Positions 54,442 to 64,000 are shown, counted from the first letter of the stretch. The stretch: DNA of 64,000 nucleotides from Anaerolineae bacterium (GCA_022841825.1 JALHQT010000005.1:372001-436000); one strand, 5' to 3'. Notes: generated by a model from the letters alone, not told the origin. Translations and numbers: made by a program.

Positions 54442-54524
54442 CTCAAAAATGGTGCAGAAGCGTGACACTTCGTGCTCCATAGACATTTCTTTCGTTGGTA
54501 AAGTGCGTTTAGGAATGAGCTGCT

Positions 54525-55256
54525 ATGTCTCTTAAAGTTGACCAGTGGCCTTACACCAACCCCCTTGTTTCCCCACTTTATGGCAAACCGCCGCTCGTCT
54601 GGCGCGATATGCGCGTGCAGTTGGTGGTTTACGAAACAGACATCGAAAACGTCGCCCGCGTAATTCCTGAGCCTCTTGAACCACGCTCCAACATCGTCAT
54701 CACCTGGGTCTCAGAGTTTCAACTCGGCACTACGCAGGGCGCGTTTGCTGAGTTCGCCGTTTATGTCCAGGTCAAGTACAAGGACTATGAAGGCGATTAC
54801 GAACCCTTCCTGTACGTCAACAACCATCTACCGCTGACGGGCGGGCGGGAAATCTGGGGCTATCAGAAGAAGATGGCGCAGATCAGCCTTCGGCATGAGC
54901 ACGAAGCCGTCATCGGGCGTGTTGATCGGCTGGATCACGCGATCTACAAAGGTCTGGTCGTCCCTGAGTACGAAGCGCAAATGAGCGAAGTACCCTGGAG
55001 TCCTCATGGCGTTTTCTCCCTCAAATACATCCCCGCGACCGAAGAAAACGGTACCCCTTTGCGTGAGCTGGTGCTGACGGAAGGCAAGTTCACCGCGCAG
55101 CCGGGCAAATTCTTCGGTGGGCGCGGCTCTGTCACCTATGAACGGTCTGAGATTGACCCCACCTACCTGCTGGAGCCGAAGCGCATCCTGGGGGGCTTCT
55201 TTGGTCAGGGCGATCTCTATCTGCCGCTCGGCAAAGTCGTCCACGACTATCGCTAG
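54525..55256 (+). CDS. Acetoacetate decarboxylase (ADC)-superfamily protein
   Basis: VQLVVYETDIENVARVIPEPLEPRSNIVITWVSEFQLGTTQGAFAEFAVYVQV...YVNNHLPLTGGREIWGYQKKMAQISL. Confidence 0.88.
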   Translation: MSLKVDQWPYTNPLVSPLYGKPPLVWRDMRVQLVVYETDIENVARVIPEPLEPRSNIVITWVSEFQLGTTQGAFAEFAVYVQVKYKDYEGDYEPFLYVNNHLPLTGGREIWGYQKKMAQISLRHEHEAVIGRVDRLDHAIYKGLVVPEYEAQMSEVPWSPHGVFSLKYIPATEENGTPLRELVLTEGKFTAQPGKFFGGRGSVTYERSEIDPTYLLEPKRILGGFFGQGDLYLPLGKVVHDYR

Positions 55257-55411
55257 AAAACTGGCACCTCTGCCAACCCGGCACGGGTGACCAGACAATA
55301 TCCCTCTGACAGAGTCGTTGTTACAGAAAGGAGATCGGCTTAAGAGGCGATATCGAAGCGCATCAAACAGTTTAGTTCTATTGTGCATTGTGTCTTGAGA
55401 GGAGATTGCGC

Positions 55412-56878
55412 ATGAACAGGATTCGGCTCTATGGGCTGATGCTGGTCCTCCTGATCGTATTTGTTTCTTTTGGTAGCGTCGCTGCGCAGGACGGGGTGAC
55501 TATCAACTGGGTCACCATCTCTGGTTTCTACACCGATTGGGCAGAGCAGGTTGCTGCCCGCTTTGAAGAAGATACGGGCATCAACGTAAACATCATTGAT
55601 GTGGACATCGGGCAGCTCTACGAAACACAGGTGCTCGAGTCGGTTGCTGATACCGGTGCCTATGACCTGCTGACGTACGATGCCGGACAGAAGGCGGAAT
55701 TTGCCGAAAGCGGCTACCTGCTTCAGATCGACGAGTACATCGCCGCGGCTGACCCGGAAGTGATTGCTTTTGAAGACATCGCTCCGGCACTGCGCGAGGT
55801 GACCAGTATGTGGCGGGGTGGCGTTTTCGGGCTGCCATACTACACCTTCACGATGGGTTACTTCTATCGCTGCGATCTGTTTGAAAACCCGGACGAAATG
55901 ACCGCGTTCGAAGCTGAATACGGTTATGCGCTGGGCATCCCCCAGAACTACGACCAGATGGCTGACATCGCCGAATTCTTCCGCCGCACGCCGGGCGAAA
56001 CACTTGCCGGGCAGGCGATTGAGCAGGACTTCTACGGTATTGGCGTGATGGCTGGGCGCTTCGACCAGGTGCAGGACGAAATCAACTCCATCGCATGGTC
56101 GAGCGGCGCGCAGGTCATCAACGACGACGGTACTCCTGGCGTCGATGATCCCGAATTCCTGGCTGCGGCTAATCTGTATGTCGACGAGCTGCTGCCGTTC
56201 GCCCCTCCGGGTGCACTCAGCTCTTCTTTTGACCAGATCGTCGCTCAAATGCAGCAGGGTCTGATCGCACAGACGGCGGCATTCTTCCTTGATCAGTATG
56301 CCAATATGGCGAAGACGGAAGACATGATCCCCGGAGCGCGCATCTGCACGGCTCCTGCTCCTGGCGTCCACTCATGGGTCGGCGCGTTTGGCGTCGGCGT
56401 ATCTTCGGACTCGACCCATCCGCAGGAAGCCTTCGACTTCCTGGCATGGATGGCGGGTGCAGAAGCGCAGCGCGAATTTGCGACTGGCGGCGGCACCACT
56501 TGCCGTACCAGCATTCTGACCGATACGGCGCTGATCTCCGAGAATCCACAGACGATGGGGCACTATCCGACGCTGGTCTCGGTGCTTGATCACACCGCAG
56601 CAGCCAACTTCTACCCCAACTATCTGTTCGTGCCGCAGGGTGGAAAGATCTATGATGAGATGACCACCTGGTATTCGACTGCGGCGGCAGGCGAAATGTC
56701 CGTGGAAGAAGCGATGGCGAACATGGCGACTGCCATTGAGCGTCAGTGCGGCGGTGCCTGCGAGATCGCCAACGAGGCACTCGGCGAGAATTATACGCCC
56801 GTCCCGATGCCGTTCGATTATGAAGCCTTTGTCGCCAGCCAGGCAAACGATATCGATGCCTGGATTGCGGCACAGTAA
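55412..56878 (+). CDS. ABC transporter extracellular solute-binding protein
   Basis: Signal peptide; VTINWVTISGFYTDWAEQVAARFEEDTGINVNIIDVDIGQLYETQVLESVA. Confidence 0.9.
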   Translation: MNRIRLYGLMLVLLIVFVSFGSVAAQDGVTINWVTISGFYTDWAEQVAARFEEDTGINVNIIDVDIGQLYETQVLESVADTGAYDLLTYDAGQKAEFAESGYLLQIDEYIAAADPEVIAFEDIAPALREVTSMWRGGVFGLPYYTFTMGYFYRCDLFENPDEMTAFEAEYGYALGIPQNYDQMADIAEFFRRTPGETLAGQAIEQDFYGIGVMAGRFDQVQDEINSIAWSSGAQVINDDGTPGVDDPEFLAAANLYVDELLPFAPPGALSSSFDQIVAQMQQGLIAQTAAFFLDQYANMAKTEDMIPGARICTAPAPGVHSWVGAFGVGVSSDSTHPQEAFDFLAWMAGAEAQREFATGGGTTCRTSILTDTALISENPQTMGHYPTLVSVLDHTAAANFYPNYLFVPQGGKIYDEMTTWYSTAAAGEMSVEEAMANMATAIERQCGGACEIANEALGENYTPVPMPFDYEAFVASQANDIDAWIAAQ

Positions 56879-56892
56879 CATTGCGCTGTCCG

Positions 56893-56915
56893 AGGGTGCA
56901 GCCGGGCTGCACCCT
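56893..56915 (+). other. Perfect 11-bp hairpin between SBP and permease genes
   Basis: AGGGTGCAGCC-g-GGCTGCACCCT. Confidence 0.8.
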
Positions 56916-56982
56916 CAACCTACACCTCATCGCCCGCCTGAACGAGGGGACAAACCTCGAAGGATCTAGAAGGAAAACTCCC

Positions 56983-57945
56983 ATGAGCACGGGTTCGGTG
57001 CCCTTACCAGACACATCAGTCAATGGCTCTACGGGTTCCAAGGCAAAACACAGGGCACTATCCGATACGCTGTACTCGGTGTTCCTCATCACCCCGGCGA
57101 TGATCCTGATCCTGATATTCGCCCTGGTTCCGTTGGCTTACGCAATTAATGTTTCATTCCGATTTGCCGACCTGACCAGCCCGCGCGGCGTCGCGGAGTG
57201 GGTCGGTCTCGAAAATTATCACTTTGCGCTGAACGATGCCTTCTTCTGGTCGTCTGTGCAGCGCACGCTCCATTTTGCAATCTTCGCGGTCGTCATCGAG
57301 ATGATCCTCGGCGTTGCGATTGCGTTTCTGCTAAACGATATTAAGTGGTTCAAAGGGCTGGCGCGCAGCCTCATCATCCTGCCGCTTGCCGCCTCGCCGT
57401 TCGCGGTCGGTTTGATCTGGCGCTACATGTACCATCCCGATTTCGGCGTCTTCAACTATCTGATTTCTCGCGTGGGCATTCCTGAACAGAACTGGCTTGG
57501 CAATTCCCAGATTGCGATGGGGAGCGTCATCGCCTTTGACGTGTGGCAGTGGACGCCATTTGTCGCCCTGATCGCGCTCGCCGGCTTGCAAGCGCTGCCA
57601 AAAGAGCCATTTGAGGCGGCTGCGCTGGATGGAGCATCTCGTTGGCGCGTGTTCCGCACGCTGACGTTCCCGATGCTGGCACCTGTCCTGACTTTGGTGC
57701 TGGTGCTGCGAACGGTTGACGCGGTGCGTTTATATGATGCCATTGTGTCGCTGACGGCGGGAGGTCCTGGCACTTCGACCGAAGTCCTGACGTTCTATCT
57801 CTACCGCCTGGGGATGCGCTTCTTCCGTCTGGATCAGGCAAGTGCGATGGCACTGCTGTTTCTCTATGCGACGGTGGTCTTCACCGGACTTCTGATGCGC
57901 CGCTTTATGCAGAACATGGCGGCACGCACGCGTGCCAAGCAGTAG
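56983..57945 (+). CDS. Carbohydrate ABC permease (MalF type)
   Basis: EAAALDGASRWRVFRTLTFPMLAPVLTLVLVLRTVDAVRLYDAIVSLTAGGPG. Confidence 0.92.
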   Translation: MSTGSVPLPDTSVNGSTGSKAKHRALSDTLYSVFLITPAMILILIFALVPLAYAINVSFRFADLTSPRGVAEWVGLENYHFALNDAFFWSSVQRTLHFAIFAVVIEMILGVAIAFLLNDIKWFKGLARSLIILPLAASPFAVGLIWRYMYHPDFGVFNYLISRVGIPEQNWLGNSQIAMGSVIAFDVWQWTPFVALIALAGLQALPKEPFEAAALDGASRWRVFRTLTFPMLAPVLTLVLVLRTVDAVRLYDAIVSLTAGGPGTSTEVLTFYLYRLGMRFFRLDQASAMALLFLYATVVFTGLLMRRFMQNMAARTRAKQ

Positions 57946-57956
57946 GAGAGTCAGAC

Positions 57957-58814
57957 ATGGAAACGCCCCGCATCACCGTCGGTATGGTCCTCCGTCACCT
58001 GCTTATGCTCTTCATCCTGCTGATCTTTCTGTTCCCCATCTTCTGGATGGTGTTGACTTCGTTCAAGCCTGCTGAAGAAGTTCTGACGCGACCACCGACG
58101 TTCATCTTCCAGCCGACCCTGGACAACTATCGCTATGCGTTTGAAGACGCGGATTTCTCGCTGTTCATCCGCAACACCATCGTCATCGCCGGGCTGTCCA
58201 CACTGTTGGTGGTAGTCTTCGGGTCGCTGGCATCGTACAGCTTCGCCCGCTACAACCCCGGCGACGGACACATCATGTTCTTCATCCTGACGACGCGCAT
58301 GATGCCGGGCATTGCCGTCGTCATGCCCTTCTTCCTGATCTTCCGCGACCTGGGAAAAACACCCTTTGGGCAAGCACTTGGATTGGGGTTGGATCAGGTT
58401 GGGTCGCTGGTGGTCGCTTACACGGTCTTTAATCTGCCGTTCGCGATCTGGCTGATGTTCTCCTTCTTCCAGGACATCCCGACCGAACTGGAGCACTCTG
58501 CGCGCCTGGATGGCTACAGCCGTCTGCAGGTGTTTTTGCGCGTGGTGCTGCCCCTTGCCGCGCCAGGTATCGCGGTGACAGCGATCTTCAGCCTGATGTT
58601 CGCGTGGAATGAGTTCCTGTTCGGGTACATCCTCACACGCGACGCCGCCCGCACCATCACGGTGGGCGTTTCGGGCTTTCAGACCCAACAGGGCATCTTA
58701 TGGGGACCGCTGGCGGCGGCGGCGGTGGTCTGCATCCTGCCCATGCTTGCAGTTGCCATGTTCTTGCAGCGATATATGGTGCGCGGACTGACGTTCGGCG
58801 CTGTGCGCGGATAG
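57957..58814 (+). CDS. Carbohydrate ABC permease (MalG type)
   Basis: LEHSARLDGYSRLQVFLRVVLPLAAPGIAVTAIFSLMFAWNEFLFG. Confidence 0.92.
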   Translation: METPRITVGMVLRHLLMLFILLIFLFPIFWMVLTSFKPAEEVLTRPPTFIFQPTLDNYRYAFEDADFSLFIRNTIVIAGLSTLLVVVFGSLASYSFARYNPGDGHIMFFILTTRMMPGIAVVMPFFLIFRDLGKTPFGQALGLGLDQVGSLVVAYTVFNLPFAIWLMFSFFQDIPTELEHSARLDGYSRLQVFLRVVLPLAAPGIAVTAIFSLMFAWNEFLFGYILTRDAARTITVGVSGFQTQQGILWGPLAAAAVVCILPMLAVAMFLQRYMVRGLTFGAVRG

Positions 58815-58829
58815 GAGACGGGAACTGTC

Positions 58830-59039
58830 ATGAACCTTTCACAAGCGTGGGATCGCATGTTCTGGGCGATCATGCTCACGATTTTCATCGGTTTAGTCTG
58901 GATGCGTTTCCTGCAGGATGTCGCGGCGTGTGAAGGTCCCGGGCTGCTCGTTGCGCTGACGGCTGGCGTTGTCTTCTTCGCGACCGGTTTCCGCCGCAAG
59001 TCATTGGCAGGTACTGCACACCAAGAGGAAGAAGCCTGA
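58830..59039 (+). CDS. Small two-TM protein in the transporter operon
   Basis: MNLSQAWDRMFWAIMLTIFIGLVWMRFLQDVAACEGPGLLVALTAGVVFFATGFRRK..., tightly packed between permease and ATPase. Confidence 0.65.
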   Translation: MNLSQAWDRMFWAIMLTIFIGLVWMRFLQDVAACEGPGLLVALTAGVVFFATGFRRKSLAGTAHQEEEA

Positions 59040-59042
59040 ATC

Positions 59043-60170
59043 ATGCTTGAGCTTCGCTCCGTCACCAAACGCTTTGGCAGCAAAACAGCCGTTCACCGAC
59101 TCAATCTGGAGTGCAAGCCCGGCGAGTTCGTGGTCATCTTCGGTCCTGCGGGCGCGGGAAAGAGTACGACCCTCAACCTGATCGCTGGGATCACTGATCC
59201 TACCGAGGGTGAAATCTGGTTGAATGGGCAGCCGCTCAACCGAGTGCCGCCGGAACACCGCAACATGACGATGGTGTTCGAGAACTACGCGCTCTATTCT
59301 CATTTGACGGTCTTTGACAACCTCGCGTTTCCGCTGCGGGCGCAGCGAATGCCTTCGGCAGAGATTGCGCGCCGTGTGGATGAGATGGCTGCAATCCTGC
59401 AGATCGGACCATTTCTCAAGCGTCGCCCTGGCTTCCTGAGCGGCGGGCAGCGCCAGCGTGTGGCACTTGGGCGTGCGCTCATCCGCGATGCCGACGTGTA
59501 TCTGCTCGACGAGCCGATCTCCCATCTGGATGCCAAACTGCGCCATCAGATGCGCGGCGAGCTGAAAGCGCTCTGCCAGCGCAAGCAGGCGACGGTCATT
59601 CATGTCACTCATGACTACCGCGAAGCGATGTCGCTCTCGCACCGGATGGTCGTCATCGATAAAGGGCATCTGATGCAGTTCGATACGCCGGATGCCATCT
59701 ACCACACGCCCGCCAATGAGTTCGTCGCCAGCTTTGTCGGCGAACCGCCCATGAGCTTCATCGATGTCAAGCTCACGACGCGCGACGGTGCGCCCTGCCT
59801 GCTGATCACGGGTACGGAAGCGCAGCCCGCCATCGTCAGCCTGGGGGATGCTGCCACAGCCGCGCTCGCGGAGAATGCGAACGCGCTGCGCATCGGAGTG
59901 CGTGCCAGCGATATTTCTCTTAGCACGACCGCCAGCGCGAGCCACGGGACCCGTGCTGAAGTCTACGTGGTGGAGACGCTGGGGCATCGGGACATTGTGA
60001 CGACCCAGATCGGCACGCACCTTGTCAAGGTGATTGCGCCTTCTGGTCTGGGATTGCAGGTTCGCGACACGGTATGGCTAAACATCGAACCCCACACCTA
60101 TCACCTGTTTCGTGACGAGCAGTCCATCTCGCATCCGACAGACGAGATGCGTATCGCGCAAGGAGTGTAA
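59043..60170 (+). CDS. ABC transporter ATPase (MalK/UgpC-like)
   Basis: IFGPAGAGKSTTLNLIAG...LSGGQRQRVALGRALIRDADVYLLDEPISHLD. Confidence 0.92.
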   Translation: MLELRSVTKRFGSKTAVHRLNLECKPGEFVVIFGPAGAGKSTTLNLIAGITDPTEGEIWLNGQPLNRVPPEHRNMTMVFENYALYSHLTVFDNLAFPLRAQRMPSAEIARRVDEMAAILQIGPFLKRRPGFLSGGQRQRVALGRALIRDADVYLLDEPISHLDAKLRHQMRGELKALCQRKQATVIHVTHDYREAMSLSHRMVVIDKGHLMQFDTPDAIYHTPANEFVASFVGEPPMSFIDVKLTTRDGAPCLLITGTEAQPAIVSLGDAATAALAENANALRIGVRASDISLSTTASASHGTRAEVYVVETLGHRDIVTTQIGTHLVKVIAPSGLGLQVRDTVWLNIEPHTYHLFRDEQSISHPTDEMRIAQGV

Positions 60171-60175
60171 GCCGC

Positions 60176-61273
60176 ATGGCTACCGTTCGTCTGCACCATC
60201 TCCATAAGAGCTATGATCGCGGCAAGACAATGGCAGTGAAAGATGTTTCACTGGAAATCGCCGATGGCGAATTCATGGCGCTGTTGGGTCCATCGGGCTG
60301 CGGCAAATCATCCACAATGCGCATGATCGCCGGGTTGGAAGAGTTGTCCGGGGGTGAAATCTGGTTCAACGATACGCTGATGAACCGCATTCCCCCCAAG
60401 GGTCGCAATGTCGCGATGGTGTTTGAGTCATACGCGCTTTACCCCACGTTGAGCGTCTACGAAAACCTGGCTTTTCCGCTGCGTTCGGCAGGGAAGCCCC
60501 TTGACGAGATTGAACGCCGCGTTCGCGAGATCGTCGGCATTTTGCAGTGCGAAGACCTGCTGCAACTGAAGCCTGCCAATCTGAGCAGCGGGCAGTCGCA
60601 GCTTGTAGGGCTAGGTCGCGCGCTCATGCGCCAGCCAAACGTGTTCATCATGGATGAACCGATCTCGCATTTGGATACGCGCCTGCGCAGCCGGATGCGT
60701 TCCTATATCAAGCGTCTGCACATCGAACTGGGCTACACGATGCTGTATGTCACGCACGATCAGGAAGAAGCGATGGCGCTTGCCGACCGGATCGCCATCA
60801 TGGATGTCGGTCAGGTGGTGCAGATCGGCACGCCGGGGGAAGTCTTTCACCAACCTGCCAGTCGCTACGTTGCGGGTTTCGTCGGCGAACCCCCGATGAA
60901 CTTCCTGGAATGCCAGACCGAGCAGAATGGCGGCAGCCCAAGCTTGTCATACAAGGGACATCCTATCCCTTGGGGAAGTTCTGAACATACGCGCGCGGCG
61001 GGACAAGTTCCGCGCGATGTCGTCGTCGGCATCCGACCCTTCTACGTAAGCCTTGCAGGCGAGCGCAGCGCTTCGCACAACGTACCCGCCGAGGTGTTCG
61101 TCGTGGAGCCAATGGGGGACACGACGGTCGTCACCGTCAAGGCGGAGGACACACGTATTCAGATTGTCGGCGAACAGAAGATGCGCGTGAACAGCGGAGA
61201 GGTCTTGTGGCTGGGCTTTGACCCGGCGCACCTGCTGCTGTTCGACAAAGATACAGGCTTACGCCTGGGATAA
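60176..61273 (+). CDS. ABC transporter ATPase (MalK/UgpC-like)
   Basis: LLGPSGCGKSSTMRMIAGLEELSGGEIW...LSSGQSQLVGLGRALMRQPNVFIMDEPISHLD. Confidence 0.92.
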   Translation: MATVRLHHLHKSYDRGKTMAVKDVSLEIADGEFMALLGPSGCGKSSTMRMIAGLEELSGGEIWFNDTLMNRIPPKGRNVAMVFESYALYPTLSVYENLAFPLRSAGKPLDEIERRVREIVGILQCEDLLQLKPANLSSGQSQLVGLGRALMRQPNVFIMDEPISHLDTRLRSRMRSYIKRLHIELGYTMLYVTHDQEEAMALADRIAIMDVGQVVQIGTPGEVFHQPASRYVAGFVGEPPMNFLECQTEQNGGSPSLSYKGHPIPWGSSEHTRAAGQVPRDVVVGIRPFYVSLAGERSASHNVPAEVFVVEPMGDTTVVTVKAEDTRIQIVGEQKMRVNSGEVLWLGFDPAHLLLFDKDTGLRLG

Positions 61274-61290
61274 TGATAAGGAAAGTCACG

Positions 61291-61992
61291 ATGGCTGAAC
61301 AGACGCTCTCCTCGCGCGAGATCGCCAGCATGATCGACATCAGCGCGGTACAGACGCCGCATGGCGAGGCGGAGATTCGGGAACTGGTCAATGTCGCATC
61401 TCAGTTTGGCATTGGCGCGGTTCATGTCCTGCCCGCGTGGGTGACGTTTGCGCGCACGCTCCTGGCAGACACGCCGCATATCGCGCTCGGCGCACCGGTC
61501 GGGTTCCCTTCCGGAGGCAATCATACCCGCATCAAGTATGAAGAAGCGCAGCAGGTCATCGCCGATGGCGTCAGCGAGTTCGACATGATGCTCAATGTCG
61601 GCAAGCTGCGCTCCGGCGACGACGATTATGTGCGGACAGAATTGCAGACGGTCATTCAGTCGGTGCGCGTCCCGGCAAAGGTCATCCTGGAAACGCATTA
61701 TCTGAACGATGACGAGATTCGCCGTGCTTGCCAGATGGGCATTGAAACGGGCGCTGCCTACATCAAGACATCGACCGGTTGGGCAGATACCGGGGCGACG
61801 TTTGAAAATGTCCGCCTGATCCGCGATTGTGTGCAGGATCGCATTGGCATTAAAGCTGCGGGCGGCATTCGTGACCTTGCGACGCTGGAGGCGATGTACG
61901 CGATGGGTGTCCGGCGTTTCGGCATTAATGTGCAGGCAGCGATTGCCATCATCCAGGCGGCTCGCCAGCGCGATGTGGAACACGGCTCATGA
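61291..61992 (+). CDS. deoC: Deoxyribose-phosphate aldolase (DeoC) family
   Basis: EFDMMLNVGKL...KVILETHYLNDDEI...GAAYIKTSTGWADTGAT...IKAAGGIRD, Schiff-base lysine context. Confidence 0.9.
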   Translation: MAEQTLSSREIASMIDISAVQTPHGEAEIRELVNVASQFGIGAVHVLPAWVTFARTLLADTPHIALGAPVGFPSGGNHTRIKYEEAQQVIADGVSEFDMMLNVGKLRSGDDDYVRTELQTVIQSVRVPAKVILETHYLNDDEIRRACQMGIETGAAYIKTSTGWADTGATFENVRLIRDCVQDRIGIKAAGGIRDLATLEAMYAMGVRRFGINVQAAIAIIQAARQRDVEHGS

Positions 61993-63518
61993 CAACGCTA
62001 ATCGCCTATGATCTCGGCACAGGAGGGTGCAAAGCGTCGCTCTATGATGCGGATGGGACTGCGCTCGCCTCGGTCTTCCGCGCCTATGATACGCTTTACC
62101 CGAATGCTGGCTGGCACGAGCAGCGTCCAACAGATTGGTGGGATGCCGTCGTCTCCAGCACGCGCGAGCTGCTCGCGAGCGGCTCTGCGGATGCGAGTTC
62201 GGTGCGCGCACTGGCGCTTTCCGGGCAAAGTCTCGCGGTCGTACCGCTGGACGGCGCGGGCAATCTGCTGCGGGATACAGTGCCCATCTGGTCGGATACC
62301 CGCCCGGTCGAACAGGTGCAGCGCTTCTTCCAGCAGGTGGATGCCGACGAGTGGTATCTGACGACGGGTAACGGGTTCTCGCAGCCCACCTACTCCGTAT
62401 TCAAGATCATGTGGTATCGCGAACAAGAACCCGACATGTTCTCGCAGCTCCACAAAATCGTCGGCTCCAAGGATTACATCAACTACCGGCTGACGGGGCA
62501 GATCGCTACTGATCATTCGTATGCATCCGGGAGCGGCACCTATAACCTGGCGACACGCGCCTATGACACACGCTATCTGGCAGCCAGCGGCTTGTCGATG
62601 TCTCTCTTCCCGGAAATTGTCGAATCTGCGACCTCGCTTGGCGGTCTGACGGCGGAAGCGGCGGCGGCGCTCGGACTGCCCACATCGGTCGAGGTCTTCT
62701 GCGGCGGTGTGGACAATTCGTGTATGGCGCTGGGTGCAGGCAATACGCGCACCGGGCGCATCTATCTCTCGTTAGGCTCGTCTGCGTGGCTGGCGGTCTC
62801 GTCAGAACAACCGGTGGTCGATCTTGCGATACGTCCGTTCGTCTTCGCGCATGTCATCCCGAATCTGACGACATCCGCAACCTCGATCTTTGCCGCAGGC
62901 AGTGCTTTTCGATGGGCGCGTGATGTCCTGTTTGCGCAGATGAAACAGCGAGCGCTGGAAAGCGAGCGCGATGTCTACGACCTGCTTGTTGACCTGGCGA
63001 TGCAGTCGCCGATTGGCGCCAACCGCTTGTTCTTCAATCCTAGCCTTGCGGGTGGATCTGCGGCGTATGCAAACCCGGATATTCGCGGCGCATTTCTGGG
63101 GCTGGATCTCCGCCACACCGCGTCCGATGTGCTGCGCGCGGTCCTTGAAGGAATCGCCTTCGACCTGTGCATCATGTATCGCAAGCTGGCGTGCCTGGTT
63201 GAGCTTGACGACACGATCCTGATCGTCGGCGGGGGCAGCAAGAGCCAACCATGGCGTCAGTTGTTTGCGAATGTCTTCGACAAACCCTTCGCGCGCGCCA
63301 GCAGCGGGCAGGACGCTGCCTCGCTTGGGGCGGCAGCGGTGGCAGCGGTGGGCAGCGGACTATGGAAGGATTACGAGCGAATCGAGCAGTTGGTGCAGTC
63401 CGATCAGGTCGAGGTGCCGGATGCGGCTTCATCGACACAGTACCGGTCGCTTCTGCGTGTCTATGAACAGACATGGTCTCATCTCTCCGAAATCGCCGAC
63501 CTGATGAAAACGCTTTAG
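61989..63518 (+). CDS. FGGY-family carbohydrate kinase
   Basis: LIAYDLGTGGCKASLYDADGTALASVFRAYDTLYPNAGWHEQRPTDWWDAVVSS...VGGGSKSQPWRQLFANVFDKPFARASSGQDAASLGAA. Confidence 0.93.
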   Translation: MTTLIAYDLGTGGCKASLYDADGTALASVFRAYDTLYPNAGWHEQRPTDWWDAVVSSTRELLASGSADASSVRALALSGQSLAVVPLDGAGNLLRDTVPIWSDTRPVEQVQRFFQQVDADEWYLTTGNGFSQPTYSVFKIMWYREQEPDMFSQLHKIVGSKDYINYRLTGQIATDHSYASGSGTYNLATRAYDTRYLAASGLSMSLFPEIVESATSLGGLTAEAAAALGLPTSVEVFCGGVDNSCMALGAGNTRTGRIYLSLGSSAWLAVSSEQPVVDLAIRPFVFAHVIPNLTTSATSIFAAGSAFRWARDVLFAQMKQRALESERDVYDLLVDLAMQSPIGANRLFFNPSLAGGSAAYANPDIRGAFLGLDLRHTASDVLRAVLEGIAFDLCIMYRKLACLVELDDTILIVGGGSKSQPWRQLFANVFDKPFARASSGQDAASLGAAAVAAVGSGLWKDYERIEQLVQSDQVEVPDAASSTQYRSLLRVYEQTWSHLSEIADLMKTL

Positions 63519-63567
63519 TCGTGCAGCGCCCGCGACAGCCTGCACGTCATTCTCAGGAGCAGACACG

Positions 63568-64000
63568 ATGTATGATTTGAAAGCCTGCCGTGTGCTTGTG
63601 ACTTCAACGTCCTATGGAATGAGTGATCCCTCGCTGAAGCGCGAGCTTGAGCAGACGGTGGGCGAAGTCCTCTACAATCCGACGGATCACCCGCTCACTT
63701 CTCTGGAACTCGCGCCGCTGGTCAAGGGCATTGACGGCATGATCGCCGGATTAGACGAAATCAGCGCGGAGGTCATTGAGAGCGCAGATCGACTGCGTGT
63801 CATCGCTCGCTACGGGGTTGGTTTGGACAGAGTCGATCTGAAGGCGGCACAGAGCAAGGGAATCGTCGTCACCAGCACGCCGGGCGCAAACGCGGTGTCG
63901 GTTGCAGAACTCGCTGTGGCATTGATGTTGGCACTGGGGCGCAACATTGTGATTGGGGACAGGCGCACCAAAGCCGGCGAATGGCCCCGCATGAAGGGAC
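63568..64000 (+). CDS. D-2-hydroxyacid dehydrogenase (3' end outside window)
   Basis: VLVTSTSYGMSDPSLKRELEQTVGEV...GMIAGLDEISAEVIESADRLRVIARYGVGLDRVDLKAAQSKGIVVTSTPGANAVSVAELAVALML. Confidence 0.9.
   Translation, partial: MYDLKACRVLVTSTSYGMSDPSLKRELEQTVGEVLYNPTDHPLTSLELAPLVKGIDGMIAGLDEISAEVIESADRLRVIARYGVGLDRVDLKAAQSKGIVVTSTPGANAVSVAELAVALMLALGRNIVIGDRRTKAGEWPRMKG

Noticed and set aside
26570-64000. Integrative element with att sites at tRNA-Glu
   Set aside because: No integrase gene and no duplicated tRNA 3' end noticed within the window

Overview
The window reads as a high-GC bacterial chromosome segment, probably Chloroflexota (inferred from TNTP/LysM and TIR-ATA style proteins, not proven). 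Positions 1-26 kb are mostly housekeeping and cell-envelope genes: GT2 and GT9 glycosyltransferases, a TIR-transmembrane protein, a pyruvate-kinase-like protein, a cohesin/LysM protein, AlkC-like, MFS, an ECF41/SigJ cassette, RdgB, an M20 amidohydrolase, UbiB and ArsA. A tRNA-Glu lies at 26.57 kb. Positions 27-64 kb are an IS-rich accessory region of carbohydrate catabolism: three ABC sugar transporter loci (one truncated), GH13, GH38-like, LacI/GntR/ROK/DeoR regulators, RraA-like, enolase superfamily, SDRs, DapA-like, FGGY kinases, MRJP-like, ADC-like and DeoC. The strongest non-ORF signals are: (i) an exact 20-bp operator in opposite orientations at the -35 regions of two divergent operons flanking a GntR/UTRA gene (53.4 and 54.4 kb), predicting one regulon of more than 15 kb; (ii) an ECF41-type promoter TGTCACA-N16-CGTC just upstream of a membrane protein/NmrA/ECF41 cassette; (iii) a perfect 28-bp palindrome upstream of a LacI gene whose stop codon is supplied by an IS end; (iv) two families of dispersed palindromic repeats inserted in frame in coding genes; (v) an IS joining two truncated genes (ABC permease and cupin G6P isomerase); (vi) a G8 frameshift in a DeoR regulator. 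No CRISPR or complete defence island was seen.
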